Positions 1 to 8,830 of a stretch of DNA of 64,000 bases are shown piece after piece; the stretch's first letter is position 1, and each line of letters begins with the position of its first letter. This stretch comes from Pseudomonas versuta (GTDB lineage: Bacteria > Pseudomonadota > Gammaproteobacteria > Pseudomonadales > Pseudomonadaceae). Location of the stretch: contig NZ_CP012676.1 in the NCBI RefSeq assembly GCF_001294575.1, forward strand, positions 4,482,001 through 4,546,000, given 5' to 3'. The notes below the pieces were generated by a model that was not told the DNA's origin, made no database searches, and worked only from the letters and a program-made list of their open reading frames with translations. A program made the position numbers and the translations under genes.

Positions 1-444
1 GGTTTCAACCAGCTCCCCCTGCCAGCTGTCATGCTGGTTCAGTGAAGTCTGAATAACGGGGAAATGACGATGTGCATCTCGGCTACAGGCCAACTCATCG
101 ACCCTGCGCCCGACCAGTTCTTGTACCTCATACCCGCTGATCCGGCTAAAGGCCTGGTTGACCGCCAGCATTTTGTAAGCCGGGTCGAGAATCACGATGC
201 CTTCACCGGCCGCTTCAAATACCGTCGCCGCCAAGCGCCGCTGTTCCACTTCACGAGCCAGCTCCATGTTGAGTTGTTTACTCAGGACGTTGGCTTGCTG
301 CAGGTCCTCAATCAACCCCTGGTGATGCCGACGACGCATCTGTCGACTCTGATTTACTTTCCAGCCGAGCACACTCATCAGCGCCAGAAAAATACCGGAG
401 CCTATGCCGATAGAACTACCCAGCGAGCTAAAACCCTGAATCAT
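1..444 (-). CDS. PAS-domain signalling protein, N-terminal part (cut by window edge)
   Basis: Reading leftward from an ATG at 444 gives 148 open codons with no stop before the window edge. Residues about 7-24 form one hydrophobic segment. A basic stretch and a probable coiled coil (about 30-60) follow, then a PAS domain with the typical patterns AAGEGIVILD and NQAFSRISGY. This is the start of an inner-membrane-anchored sensor; the output domain is outside the window. In Pseudomonas a GGDEF/EAL-type signalling gene commonly sits beside uvrD, so a cyclic-di-GMP enzyme or histidine kinase is likely but cannot be decided here. The Shine-Dalgarno signal is weak and a TTG at 450 is an alternative start. 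Confidence 0.8.
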   Translation of the reverse strand, partial: MIQGFSSLGSSIGIGSGIFLALMSVLGWKVNQSRQMRRRHHQGLIEDLQQANVLSKQLNMELAREVEQRRLAATVFEAAGEGIVILDPAYKMLAVNQAFSRISGYEVQELVGRRVDELACSRDAHRHFPVIQTSLNQHDSWQGELVET

Positions 445-629
445 CGGCAAAATTCTTATAAGTGGTGGATGAGCCAAAAAGTTGACCGAGCATACACAAG
501 CAACGTCAGCTACCAAATAGAGGAAAACAGTGGCGCGAATTGAGCCGTCCAGCGCGCTCACTCAAGGGGGGCTTTTTCAACACCGCAGGCAAAGCAATGC
601 CCGGCGGTCAAACTGAACGGGATTGGGGT

Positions 630-658
630 TTGCCCGGTTTGTCTGCGCCCCCTAGAAT
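630..658 (+). promoter_or_regulatory. Candidate sigma70 promoter of uvrD
   Basis: TTGCCC (630-635) and TAGAAT (653-658) are separated by 17 bases. Transcription would begin about 7 bases after the -10 element, at or next to the uvrD ATG at 665. No Shine-Dalgarno sequence precedes that ATG, so the transcript may be leaderless. No LexA-type box was seen. Confidence 0.5.
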
Positions 659-664
659 GGCCCG

Positions 665-2848
665 ATGCGCGATGATCTCTCTCTCTTGTTAAATTCCCTC
701 AACGATGCCCAACGTCAGGCCGTCACGGCCAGTGTCGGGCGTCAGTTGGTTCTGGCCGGCGCAGGTTCCGGCAAAACCCGTGTGCTGGTGCACCGTATCG
801 CCTGGTTGATCCAGGTCGAAAACGCGTCCCCTCACTCCGTACTGTCGGTGACGTTCACCAACAAGGCCGCTGCCGAGATGCGTCACCGCATCGAACAGTT
901 GATGGGTATTAACCCGGCCGGCATGTGGGTTGGCACCTTCCACGGCCTGGCTCACCGCCTGTTGCGTGCTCACTGGCAGGAGGCCGGGCTGAGCCAGACC
1001 TTCCAGATTCTCGACAGCGATGACCAGCAACGCTTGGTCAAGCGCGTGATTCGTGAACTGGGCCTTGATGAACAACGTTGGCCGGTGCGCCAGGCGCAAT
1101 GGTTTATCAACGGCCAGAAGGACGAAGGCCTGCGCCCTAAACATATTCAGGCCAGCGGCGATTTGTTCCTGTCCACCATGCGCAATATTTACGAGGCCTA
1201 TGAGGCCGCGTGCCAGCGCGCGGGAGTCATCGACTTTTCCGAGTTGCTGTTGCGGGCCCTCGATCTGTGGCGCGATAACCCGGGGCTGCTGGCGCATTAC
1301 CAAAAGCGTTTCCGACACATTCTGGTGGACGAATTCCAGGATACCAACGCCGTTCAATACGCCTGGCTCAGACTGCTGGCCCAAGGCGGCGACAGCCTGA
1401 TGGTAGTGGGCGATGACGACCAGTCTATTTACGGCTGGCGTGGCGCCAAGATTGAGAACATCTATCAGTACTCAACCGACTTCCCCGACGCTGAAACCAT
1501 TCGTCTGGAACAAAACTATCGCTCCAGTGCCGGTATCCTCAAAGCGGCCAACGCCCTGATTGCCAACAACACCGGGCGTATGGGCAAAGAGCTGTGGACC
1601 GACGGCGGCGAAGGCGAAGCGATCAATTTGTACGCGGCCTTCAATGAGCACGACGAAGCACGCTATGTAGTCGAAACCATCGAAAGCGCTCTGAAAACCG
1701 GCCTGTCCCACAGCGATATCGCCATTTTGTACCGCTCCAACGCCCAATCGCGGGTGCTTGAAGAAGCCTTACTGCGCGAGCGTATTCCATACCGTATTTA
1801 TGGCGGCCAGCGATTTTTCGAACGCGCCGAGATTAAAAACGCGATGGCTTACATGCGCCTGCTTGAAGGCCGTGGCAATGATGCAGCCCTGGAGCGGGTG
1901 ATTAACGTTCCTGCTCGCGGTATTGGCGAAAAAACCGTCGAGGCCATTCGCGAGCATGCACGCCATAGCGATGTGTCGATGTGGGAAGCCATGCGCCAGC
2001 TCATCGCCAACAAAGCTCTGCCCGGACGCGCTTCTGGCGCCATCGCCGGTTTTATCGAGCTGATCGAAAGCCTTTCGACAAAAGTCATGGAGATGCCGCT
2101 GCATCTGATGACCCAGACCGTCATCGAGCAAAGCGGGCTGATTGCCTACCATCAGGCGGAAAAAGGCGAAAAAGGCCAGGCCCGGGTAGAGAACCTTGAG
2201 GAACTGGTAAGCGCAGCCCGCAACTTCGAAAACAATGACGAAGACGAGGAGCTGTCGCCATTGGCCGCGTTCCTGGGGCATGCATCGCTGGAAGCGGGCG
2301 ACACCCAGGCCGAAGAGCACGAAGACGGCATTCAGCTGATGACGTTGCACAGTGCCAAAGGTCTGGAGTTCCCGTACGTCTTCCTGGTGGGCATGGAAGA
2401 AGGCCTGTTCCCGCACAAGATGAGCCTGGAAGAGCCGGGCCGTCTTGAAGAGGAGCGTCGTCTGGCTTACGTGGGCATTACCCGGGCCATGCATAACCTG
2501 GTAATGACCTACGCGGAAACCCGACGCCTCTACGGCGCCGAGACCTACAACAAGGTTTCGCGTTTCGTTCGTGAAGTGCCGAAGGGGCTGATTCAAGAGG
2601 TACGGTTATCCAACAGCGTCAGCCGTCCTTTTGGCGGCGGTCAAATGCAAAGCGCCAGCAGCCTGTTTGGAGGTTCGGAGATTCCGGAAACAGAATTCAA
2701 ACTCGGCCAGCTGGTCAAACATGCGGTGTTCGGTGAAGGCGTCATCCTCAACTTCGAGGGCGCAGGCGCACAGGCGCGGGTGCAGGTGAACTTCTCCGAG
2801 GGCAGCAAGTGGCTGATGATGGGCTACGCCAAACTTGAAGCCGTCTGA
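665..2848 (+). CDS. uvrD: DNA helicase II UvrD
   Basis: Superfamily 1 3'-5' DNA helicase acting in nucleotide excision repair, methyl-directed mismatch repair and removal of RecA filaments; cytoplasmic. The 727-residue protein has the family's usual length. It shows the Walker A motif AGAGSGKT (31-38), a motif II VDEFQDTN, the GDDDQSIYGWRGA motif III region, a QNYRSS motif IV, and late motifs with TLHSAKGLEFPYVFLVGMEEG and LAYVGITRA. The C-terminal end carries the expected tudor-like tail (FGEGVILNFEG). The ATG at 665 gives the canonical N-terminus (DLSLLLNSLNDAQRQAV) but lacks a ribosome binding site. Transcribed alone. Confidence 0.97.
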   Translation: MRDDLSLLLNSLNDAQRQAVTASVGRQLVLAGAGSGKTRVLVHRIAWLIQVENASPHSVLSVTFTNKAAAEMRHRIEQLMGINPAGMWVGTFHGLAHRLLRAHWQEAGLSQTFQILDSDDQQRLVKRVIRELGLDEQRWPVRQAQWFINGQKDEGLRPKHIQASGDLFLSTMRNIYEAYEAACQRAGVIDFSELLLRALDLWRDNPGLLAHYQKRFRHILVDEFQDTNAVQYAWLRLLAQGGDSLMVVGDDDQSIYGWRGAKIENIYQYSTDFPDAETIRLEQNYRSSAGILKAANALIANNTGRMGKELWTDGGEGEAINLYAAFNEHDEARYVVETIESALKTGLSHSDIAILYRSNAQSRVLEEALLRERIPYRIYGGQRFFERAEIKNAMAYMRLLEGRGNDAALERVINVPARGIGEKTVEAIREHARHSDVSMWEAMRQLIANKALPGRASGAIAGFIELIESLSTKVMEMPLHLMTQTVIEQSGLIAYHQAEKGEKGQARVENLEELVSAARNFENNDEDEELSPLAAFLGHASLEAGDTQAEEHEDGIQLMTLHSAKGLEFPYVFLVGMEEGLFPHKMSLEEPGRLEEERRLAYVGITRAMHNLVMTYAETRRLYGAETYNKVSRFVREVPKGLIQEVRLSNSVSRPFGGGQMQSASSLFGGSEIPETEFKLGQLVKHAVFGEGVILNFEGAGAQARVQVNFSEGSKWLMMGYAKLEAV

Positions 2849-2895
2849 CAGACGTCCTACAGCTATTCAGGAATAAGGTAAGGTTAACCCTATGC

Positions 2896-2928
2896 TCTTG
2901 TGGGATCTGGCTACCAGCTCCCACAAGA
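2896..2928. repeat. REP-like palindrome downstream of uvrD
   Basis: A perfect 10-bp inverted repeat (TCTTGTGGGA / TCCCACAAGA) encloses a smaller CTGG/CCAG hairpin. There is no T-run, so it looks like a Pseudomonas REP element rather than an intrinsic terminator. A related GTGGGAGCTGGC-type element occurs at 7125-7156. Confidence 0.6.
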
Positions 2929-3065
2929 TATTTGCCATTTTCCTGCACTGATAAAATCCAAGCCTTACAGCCAAACAGGCAAAAGCCCGAAACACTTCAC
3001 CGCTAGCCAGTCACACCTCACCTGTGCAACATGGCGCGCGTGTTATCCACAAATGGGAACCCCTT

Positions 3066-3920
3066 ATGAAACGTTTTCTTAGCATCGCCATGGCGCTGTG
3101 CATCGGTTTGACGATGAGTCTCGACGCGAACGCCAAGCGCTTCGGTGGCGGCAAGAGCTTTGGTTCGGCCCCTAGCCATCAAGCGCGCCAGGCCGCTCCA
3201 GCCGCAGCCCCTGCTGCTGCCGGTGCTGCGGGCGCAGCTGCTAAAGCCGGTGGTGCTTCGCGCTGGCTCGGCCCTCTGGCAGGCCTCGCCGCAGGCGGTC
3301 TGCTGGCCTCCATGTTCATGGGCGGCGGCTTCCAGGGCATGCAGTTCTTCGACATCCTGATCATGGCGGTCATCGCCTTCCTGATCTTCCGGTTCATTGC
3401 CGCCCGTCGCCGCAAGCAACAGGCTGACATGATGGCCCCGGCTGGCCACGCGCCAATGCAACGCGAAGCGTTCGATGCCAAGCCTGCGGCTCCATCGATC
3501 TTCGGTGGCGGTTCGGCTGCACCTGCAGCACGCCCGGTAATCAACGCCCCGGCCTGGTTCAACGAACAGAACTTCCTTGAAGCTGCGCGCAACCATTTCC
3601 AATCCCTGCAACAGCATTGGGATGCCAACGAAATGGACAAGATTGCCGAGTTCGTAACACCGCAAATGCTCGAATTCCTCAAACGTGAACGCGCGGACCT
3701 GGGTGATGGCTTCCAGTCGACTTACATCGATAATCTGACCGTGCAACTGGACGGCCTGGATGATCGTGCAGACAAAACCATCGCGACCCTGACCTTCAGC
3801 GGCCTGTCGAAAACTTCGCGTTTTGATCAGGGCGAAGCCTTCAGCGAAAGCTGGAACATGGAACGTCAGCAAGGCGATAACCAGCCTTGGCTGGTTGCCG
3901 GTATCCGCCAGAACGGCTGA
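3066..3920 (+). CDS. Tim44-like domain membrane protein
   Basis: A 284-residue protein read from the ATG at 3066, chosen because it begins a good signal-like sequence (MKRFLSIAMALCIGLTMSLDANA) with GGGA upstream. After it come an Ala/Gly-rich low-complexity stretch (about 35-60), one or two hydrophobic segments (about 66-110), a basic patch, and a C-terminal region from about 165 resembling the bacterial Tim44-like domain (FLEAARNHFQSLQQHWDANEMDKIAEFVTP). That domain folds like NTF2 and associates with membranes; the bacterial role is not established. Transcribed alone, with a strong terminator just downstream. Confidence 0.8.
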   Translation: MKRFLSIAMALCIGLTMSLDANAKRFGGGKSFGSAPSHQARQAAPAAAPAAAGAAGAAAKAGGASRWLGPLAGLAAGGLLASMFMGGGFQGMQFFDILIMAVIAFLIFRFIAARRRKQQADMMAPAGHAPMQREAFDAKPAAPSIFGGGSAAPAARPVINAPAWFNEQNFLEAARNHFQSLQQHWDANEMDKIAEFVTPQMLEFLKRERADLGDGFQSTYIDNLTVQLDGLDDRADKTIATLTFSGLSKTSRFDQGEAFSESWNMERQQGDNQPWLVAGIRQNG

Positions 3921-3946
3921 TCCCACAGGCATCACAGGTTGTAACC

Positions 3947-3972
3947 AAAGCCCCGGACTTGTCCGGGGCTTT
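3947..3972 (+). terminator. Intrinsic terminator after the Tim44-like gene
   Basis: A 12-bp perfect stem (AAAGCCCCGGAC / GTCCGGGGCTTT) with a minimal loop lies 27 bases after the stop codon and ends in a short T-run. Confidence 0.85.
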
Positions 3973-4054
3973 GCATTTCACGATTGCACTTATAACGAGC
4001 TACTGTATAAAGCGCGTCATATAAACCGCGCCATAGAGTATGAGGATTGAGGTC

Positions 4055-4462
4055 GTGGAAGAGATCATCGAAGAGCTACGTGAAAAAAATGAGCGGGTCC
4101 CGGTTCCGCTGGAACTGCCAGATGAAGACCAGCTGGTGGAAATCGAGGAACAACTGTTCATTGATATCCCGTTTGTGTTCAGAGAGTTTTTGCTGACCGT
4201 CAGTGACGTGGTGTATGGCAGCCTGGAGCCGGTCACCGTGACTGATCCGCAGTCCCATACCTACCTTCCTGAAGTGGCAGCAACCGCCTGGGATGCAGGT
4301 GTTGATCGCAGCCTGATCCCGATTTGTCAGGATGGCGACGACTACTACTGCGTGGAAGAAGACGGCACTGTAGTGCTGTGGTCCGGCGAAGAAGAACTGG
4401 TCACCGAAGAGACCTGGGAATCCGTCTGGCACTGGGCACGGGACGTTTGGCTGGAAAGCTGA
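4055..4462 (+). CDS. SMI1/KNR4 (SUKH)-like family protein
   Basis: A small acidic cytoplasmic protein (135 residues from GTG 4055). The pattern of an N-terminal helix, then LPDEDQLVEIEEQL..IPFVFREFLL and a later DGDDYYCVEEDGTVVLW block, matches the SMI1/KNR4 (SUKH) fold, whose bacterial members are often immunity-type or regulatory proteins. An in-frame ATG at 4040 has no ribosome binding site, whereas GTG 4055 has GAGG 9 bases upstream, so GTG is preferred. No toxin gene is adjacent, so an immunity role is unsupported; its function is unknown. Confidence 0.75.
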   Translation: MEEIIEELREKNERVPVPLELPDEDQLVEIEEQLFIDIPFVFREFLLTVSDVVYGSLEPVTVTDPQSHTYLPEVAATAWDAGVDRSLIPICQDGDDYYCVEEDGTVVLWSGEEELVTEETWESVWHWARDVWLES

Positions 4463-4484
4463 TACCTGTCCCCCTGGTTATTTG

Positions 4485-4564
4485 GCAGGAGCGAGCTTGC
4501 TCGCGAGGGCATGTGCACGGTTTTTCAGTGCTCCGCCAGCATCGCGAGACAAGCTCACTCCTGC
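4485..4564. repeat. REP/BIME-like inverted pair
   Basis: GCAGGAGCGAGCTTGCTCGC at 4485-4504 is repeated in inverted, imperfect form at about 4542-4564, separated by about 35 bases. It is the GGAGCGAGC-type REP seen again at 43381, 57860 and 63134. It lies between two converging genes. Confidence 0.65.
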
Positions 4565-4577
4565 AGAGCCGGATTAT

Positions 4578-6338
4578 CTAGTGGCCGCTCTCCTTGTGAT
4601 TGTCCAGGGTCTCCAGTAGCGCCACCTGCATGCGCGTATGAATCCGGATAAACCAGCGCCACAATACGGCCGCAACGCCCGCAGCCACCACCGCAATCAC
4701 TATCAGCAGTTCATTGGTCGGCAGGATGCTCGCCGACAGCGCTGACAGCAGCAGAAAAATGACCAGCAACGACAAAATCGGGATCACTTCAGAAATCACC
4801 CGACGCACGCGCTGCGTATGTCGCCCCGCCATTTCGGGTTTGACCCCCATCTCAGCCAACAACATCGAGAGCGCTTTAAGCTTGCGATAGGCCGCGATCA
4901 AAAACGGCAGTGACAGCAACAAAGCCGCGCCCCAGATCATGCCTTTTTGCCAGCTCGGCTCCAGAATCCAGCCCTGAAAATAACGCCCGATTCGCGGCGC
5001 GAAAAATCCGCCTGTAAAAAAAATAGCGATGACCAATGCCAGGTTCACCCCCACCTGGAGCAATATTTTCCGGATCATGGCCGCCAGTAACGCGCCCTCT
5101 CCCTGCGGTTGAATACTGCGCAGCCATTCGCCATACAGTCCGAAAACCCGGGACAGCCGATTGGGCATGACCTGTGCCAGTTTGTGCGAGAGCGGATCTG
5201 CTGCCCGAATAAGGTAAGGCGTCATCAGTGTGGTGAGCACCGACACAGCGACCGCTACGGGGTACAAGAAGCTGCTGGTGACCTGCAATGTCATCCCCAG
5301 CGCCGCAATGATGAAAGAGAACTCCCCAATTTGCGAAAGCCCCATCCCGACCCGCAATGAGGTACGTCCGTCGTTACCTGCGATAAACGCACCCAGCCCA
5401 CACGAAAGCATCTTGCCCAGCACCACAGCGATGGTAATCACCACGATCGGCAGTGCGTATTCCAAAAGGATGGCGGGGTCGAGCATCAGCCCGATGGCGA
5501 CGAAAAAAATAGCGCTGAACAAATCACGTACCGGTTCAATCAAGCGCTCTATTTTTAGCAACTGACGAGATTCGGCCATGATTGCGCCAATCAAAAAGGC
5601 GCCGAGCACCATGCTGTATTCCAGCTTGACCACCAGCAGGCAAAAACCAAAACACAGCCCCAGCACGGTGATCAGCAACATCTCATTACTTTCGAACCTG
5701 GCGACATAGGCCAGCACACGCGGCACCAACAAAATACCGATCACCAGCGCCACGATCATGAATAACGACAGTTTGCCGACGGTCGAGAACACTTCTTCAG
5801 GGCTGACGCTGCCGCTGACGGCAATGCTGGACAGCAGCGCAATAATCCCGATGCCTAAAATATCCTCAACAATCAGCACGCCAAAAATCAGCTGCGCGAA
5901 GCGCTCGTTTTTCATCTTCAGGTCGTTAAGGGCTTTAACGATGATAGTGGTCGAGGAAATGGCCAGAATTGCGCCCAGAAACAGCGAGTCCATGGTGTTC
6001 CAGTCGAACCAGCGACCAATTTCGTAGCCGATCCAGATCATCAGCGTTATTTCCATAAACGCCGCAATGAAGGCCGTAGCCCCGACCTTGAACAGTTTGC
6101 GCAGGCTGAATTCCAGCCCCAGACAGAACATCAAAAAAATCACCCCGAGTTCAGCCAGGGTCTTGATCGTCTGCTCGTCGTGGATCAAGCCAAACGGCGG
6201 GGTGTGCGGACCGATAATAAAACCCGCAACGATGTAACCCAGCACTACCGGCTGCTTGAAACGGTGGAAAAGGATGGTCACCACGCCTGCAACCAGCATG
6301 ATGACTGCCAAATCCTGGATGAAACTGATGGCATGCAT
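4578..6338 (-). CDS. CPA2-family cation:proton antiporter
   Basis: A 586-residue inner-membrane protein of the monovalent cation:proton antiporter-2 family (Kef/YbaL-like), exchanging K+ or Na+ for protons. Residues about 5-385 form the usual 12-helix core, with the signature GYIVAGFIIGPHTPP near 34-48 and LGVIFLMFCLGLEFS near 69-83. The C-terminal part (about 415-560) adds further hydrophobic helices instead of the RCK/TrkA nucleotide-binding domain of KefB/KefC, and no GxGxxG motif is visible there. That suggests a different mode of gating control. ATG 6338 has a GGGAG ribosome binding site. Ion specificity cannot be told from sequence alone. Confidence 0.88.
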   Translation of the reverse strand: MHAISFIQDLAVIMLVAGVVTILFHRFKQPVVLGYIVAGFIIGPHTPPFGLIHDEQTIKTLAELGVIFLMFCLGLEFSLRKLFKVGATAFIAAFMEITLMIWIGYEIGRWFDWNTMDSLFLGAILAISSTTIIVKALNDLKMKNERFAQLIFGVLIVEDILGIGIIALLSSIAVSGSVSPEEVFSTVGKLSLFMIVALVIGILLVPRVLAYVARFESNEMLLITVLGLCFGFCLLVVKLEYSMVLGAFLIGAIMAESRQLLKIERLIEPVRDLFSAIFFVAIGLMLDPAILLEYALPIVVITIAVVLGKMLSCGLGAFIAGNDGRTSLRVGMGLSQIGEFSFIIAALGMTLQVTSSFLYPVAVAVSVLTTLMTPYLIRAADPLSHKLAQVMPNRLSRVFGLYGEWLRSIQPQGEGALLAAMIRKILLQVGVNLALVIAIFFTGGFFAPRIGRYFQGWILEPSWQKGMIWGAALLLSLPFLIAAYRKLKALSMLLAEMGVKPEMAGRHTQRVRRVISEVIPILSLLVIFLLLSALSASILPTNELLIVIAVVAAGVAAVLWRWFIRIHTRMQVALLETLDNHKESGH

Positions 6339-6625
6339 GGCTTGACGCTCCCTGTTTAATTTTCACCAAGCAACAAGACGACAGACACAGCTAGTTACGC
6401 TGTGAGTGTCGTCCGTTTTAAATGTAGGAATTACCCGATTGACAGGCTTTTGCAGGTTAACACCGCGACTTCAAGCTGAAAGGCGGTGCAATATATGGAA
6501 ACAGATAGACATAAGCGTGACGGCAGCCAAAACGGCAGCGTCCCGTTATTAACTGTTTCACAATTCGACAAGTATCCGCAGAGATACCCATTTCACTGCT
6601 GCAACACTACCGCGAGCCTGCTGCT

Positions 6626-7111
6626 ATGGAACCCGGAAACGCCCAACTGTCGATGACGGTCCTGATGACCCCGGATATGGCCAATTTTTCTGGCAATGTC
6701 CACGGCGGAACCCTGCTCAAGTACCTCGATGAAGTCGCTTACGCCTGCGCCAGCCGCTATGCGGGTCGCTATGTAGTCACCTTGTCGGTGGATCAGGTTA
6801 TTTTTCGTGAACCCATTCACGTCGGCGAGTTAGTCACCTTCCTCGCGTCGGTCAACTACACCGGCAACACCTCGATGGAAGTCGGGATTAAAGTGGTTAC
6901 CGAAAATATCCGTGAGCGTTCTGTGCGCCACACCAACAGCTGTTTCTTCACCATGGTAGCTGTGGACGACGACCGCAAACCGGCAGCCGTACCGCCTTTG
7001 CAGCCAGTCAACAGCGAAGACAAACGCCGCTTTATCCAGGGCAAGCAACGTCGCCAGATCCGCCAGGAACTGGAACAGCGCTATAGAGAGTTGAAACACG
7101 AAGGGGTGTAA
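6626..7111 (+). CDS. Acyl-CoA thioesterase, hot-dog fold
   Basis: A 161-residue protein of the YciA/cytosolic acyl-CoA hydrolase type, which cleaves acyl-CoA to free acid and CoA. The diagnostic hot-dog pattern N24-V-H26-G-G-T-L-L-KYLDEVA carries the catalytic Asp at D35, followed by the typical core strand VVTLSVDQVIFREPIHVGELV. The C-terminal 35 residues are basic and helical. The ATG at 6626 has no clear ribosome binding site, but the protein aligns well to the family from there. Transcribed alone; its physiological substrate is not evident. Confidence 0.87.
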   Translation: MEPGNAQLSMTVLMTPDMANFSGNVHGGTLLKYLDEVAYACASRYAGRYVVTLSVDQVIFREPIHVGELVTFLASVNYTGNTSMEVGIKVVTENIRERSVRHTNSCFFTMVAVDDDRKPAAVPPLQPVNSEDKRRFIQGKQRRQIRQELEQRYRELKHEGV

Positions 7112-7124
7112 CCCGTGACAGCAC

Positions 7125-7156
7125 TCTGTGGGAGCTGGCTTGCCAGCTGCCACAGA
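7125..7156. repeat. REP-like palindrome
   Basis: Two arms, TCTGTGGGAGCTGGC and GCCAGCTGCCACAGA, pair with a single G-G mismatch around a TT loop. It lies between the convergent thioesterase and pdxY genes and is the same type as the element at 2896-2928. Confidence 0.7.
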
Positions 7157-7171
7157 TGATCGATGAAGTGC

Positions 7172-8044
7172 CTACAGACTGATCGGTACAGCCTCAAACC
7201 GCACGCGCGGATGGGCTATGCGGTCCTGGGCCCGAATCAGCTGCAGCTCGTAGCTTGTACAGGCCTGGGTCTCGAGCAACACCTCGTGCACCGCCGCCGC
7301 CGTGAACTCAAACGCAGCCACCAGGCTGTCACCCAGCAACACTCGCGCCAGGAACAACCCGGACGTCAGGTCGCCAACCCCCACAGGCTGACGCGGGAAG
7401 GCCAACAGTGGACGGCGCAAGTGCCAACTGCCCTCAGCAGTCACCAGCAGCATCTCGAAACTCTCAGCCGGTTTGCCGGGATAAGACAAATGCTTGACCA
7501 GCACCGCTTTCGGGCCGCGCGCCAGCAGACTGCGGGCCATCGCCAGGCAGTCGAACAGTGATTGCGGCTGACGACCGCAAAAACTGTCCAGCTCCAACTG
7601 ATTCGGACATAAAAAATCCGCCATCGCTGCAGCTTCTTCGAGCAGGAAATTACTGACTTCCTCAGGCACGATGCAGCCTTTTTCAGGGTGCCCCATTACC
7701 GGATCGCAGAGGTACAGCGCATTGGGGTTGACCGCCTTTATGCGCGCCACACCACTAAGAATCGCCCGCCCTTGCGCGGCACTGCCCAGGTAGCCGGACA
7801 AGACCGCATCGCAATTGCCCAACTCACCGATTGCGGCAATGCCGTCGACCAGCGCAGGAATTTGTTCGGGAGCCAACACTTCCCCGGCCCACTGACCATA
7901 CTGTGTGTGATTGGAGAACTGCACCGTGTTCAAAGGCCATACGTTCACCCCGACACGCTGCATGGGAAACACAGCAGCGCTGTTGCCTGCATGGCCGAAA
8001 ACCACGTGGGATTGGATGGCGAGTAAATGAGGTGTACGTTTCAT
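7172..8044 (-). CDS. pdxY: Pyridoxal kinase PdxY
   Basis: ATP-dependent kinase of the ribokinase family that salvages pyridoxal to pyridoxal 5'-phosphate in the cytosol. The 290 residues match PdxY length. Visible are the substrate loop [11 protein letters not shown] (11-21), CDPVMG (113-118), the anion-hole/catalytic motif GVGD (222-225) with D225 as general base, and the C-terminal ATP-site helix. The ATG at 8044 begins the standard [16 protein letters not shown]-terminus. Monocistronic, converging on the thioesterase gene. Confidence 0.95.
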   Translation of the reverse strand: MKRTPHLLAIQSHVVFGHAGNSAAVFPMQRVGVNVWPLNTVQFSNHTQYGQWAGEVLAPEQIPALVDGIAAIGELGNCDAVLSGYLGSAAQGRAILSGVARIKAVNPNALYLCDPVMGHPEKGCIVPEEVSNFLLEEAAAMADFLCPNQLELDSFCGRQPQSLFDCLAMARSLLARGPKAVLVKHLSYPGKPAESFEMLLVTAEGSWHLRRPLLAFPRQPVGVGDLTSGLFLARVLLGDSLVAAFEFTAAAVHEVLLETQACTSYELQLIRAQDRIAHPRVRFEAVPISL

Positions 8045-8157
8045 GCCGGATTCCAGACTGCGGGTGGATTCAAGCCACGCAGTATGCGACTAAACGCAAC
8101 CTGTACGACAGGCTGAAGACGCAGTTAAGCTGAACCTCATCTGCTGGAGCGCACGTA

Positions 8158-8565
8158 ATGCTGACCCTTGGAAATATGTTTGTGCTGATGCTGCTGGCAA
8201 CTGGCGCTGCCTGGCTGTGGCACAACCACGGCCTGCGCGAACGGGCACTGGAGCGGGTCAAACAGCACTGCAAAAAGCTTGATATCGACCTGCTGGATGA
8301 AAACGTCGCGCTTAAAAAAATCGGCCTGGTACCCGATGCCAACGGCCGCAAACGCCTGGCACGCGTCTATGACTTTGAATTCACGGTAACCGGTGAACAA
8401 CGTCACACCGGGACCATCACGCAATTCGGTGCCCATAGCGCAAAAATCGAACTGCCACCCTACCCGTTCAAAACTGAGCCTGAAGCTGAACCTCGCGAGG
8501 TCAACAGCGCTCAGGTGATCGAACTCAGCCAATGGCGTCAGGAACACAGCAAAACCCGTCACTGA
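8158..8565 (+). CDS. DUF3301 family protein
   Basis: A 135-residue protein with one N-terminal membrane helix (about 3-18, LGNMFVLMLLATGAAWLW) and a soluble C-terminal part containing the family pattern LDENVALKKIGLVPDANGRKRLARVYDFEFT. It matches the uncharacterised DUF3301 family, which is common near pdxY in Pseudomonas. Function is unknown; topology suggests a small inner-membrane-anchored protein. The ATG at 8158 lies well clear of neighbours and gene orientation is divergent from pdxY. Confidence 0.8.
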   Translation: MLTLGNMFVLMLLATGAAWLWHNHGLRERALERVKQHCKKLDIDLLDENVALKKIGLVPDANGRKRLARVYDFEFTVTGEQRHTGTITQFGAHSAKIELPPYPFKTEPEAEPREVNSAQVIELSQWRQEHSKTRH

Positions 8566-8777
8566 CCCTTGATGGCTGACGAAGCACCCGCAGGAGTCGC
8601 CAAAAAACACTCCTGCCGTTAGCCACTCCCTTCAAGACATCGCAGGCAACAGGCCTGTGGATAACTTTCCAAAAACCAGCCTAAAACCCTCTGAATAGAC
8701 ACTTCTGGGGAATATAAGCCGGGGATAATTCATGTGCGAAGCGTGGATTGTAGGACAACTTTACCAGCACAAAATGT

Positions 8778-8801
8778 GCCCGAAATACCCTGTTTTCGGG
8801 C
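8778..8801 (-). terminator. Hairpin after the second CobW gene (possible terminator)
   Basis: An 8-bp stem GCCCGAAA / TTTCGGGC with an 8-base loop lies 30 bases beyond the stop of the leftward operon. On the minus strand it is followed by ACATTTTG, only a poor T-run, so termination is uncertain. Confidence 0.4.
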
Positions 8802-8830
8802 GTAACAAAAAAACAGACCTGCGCAAAACA

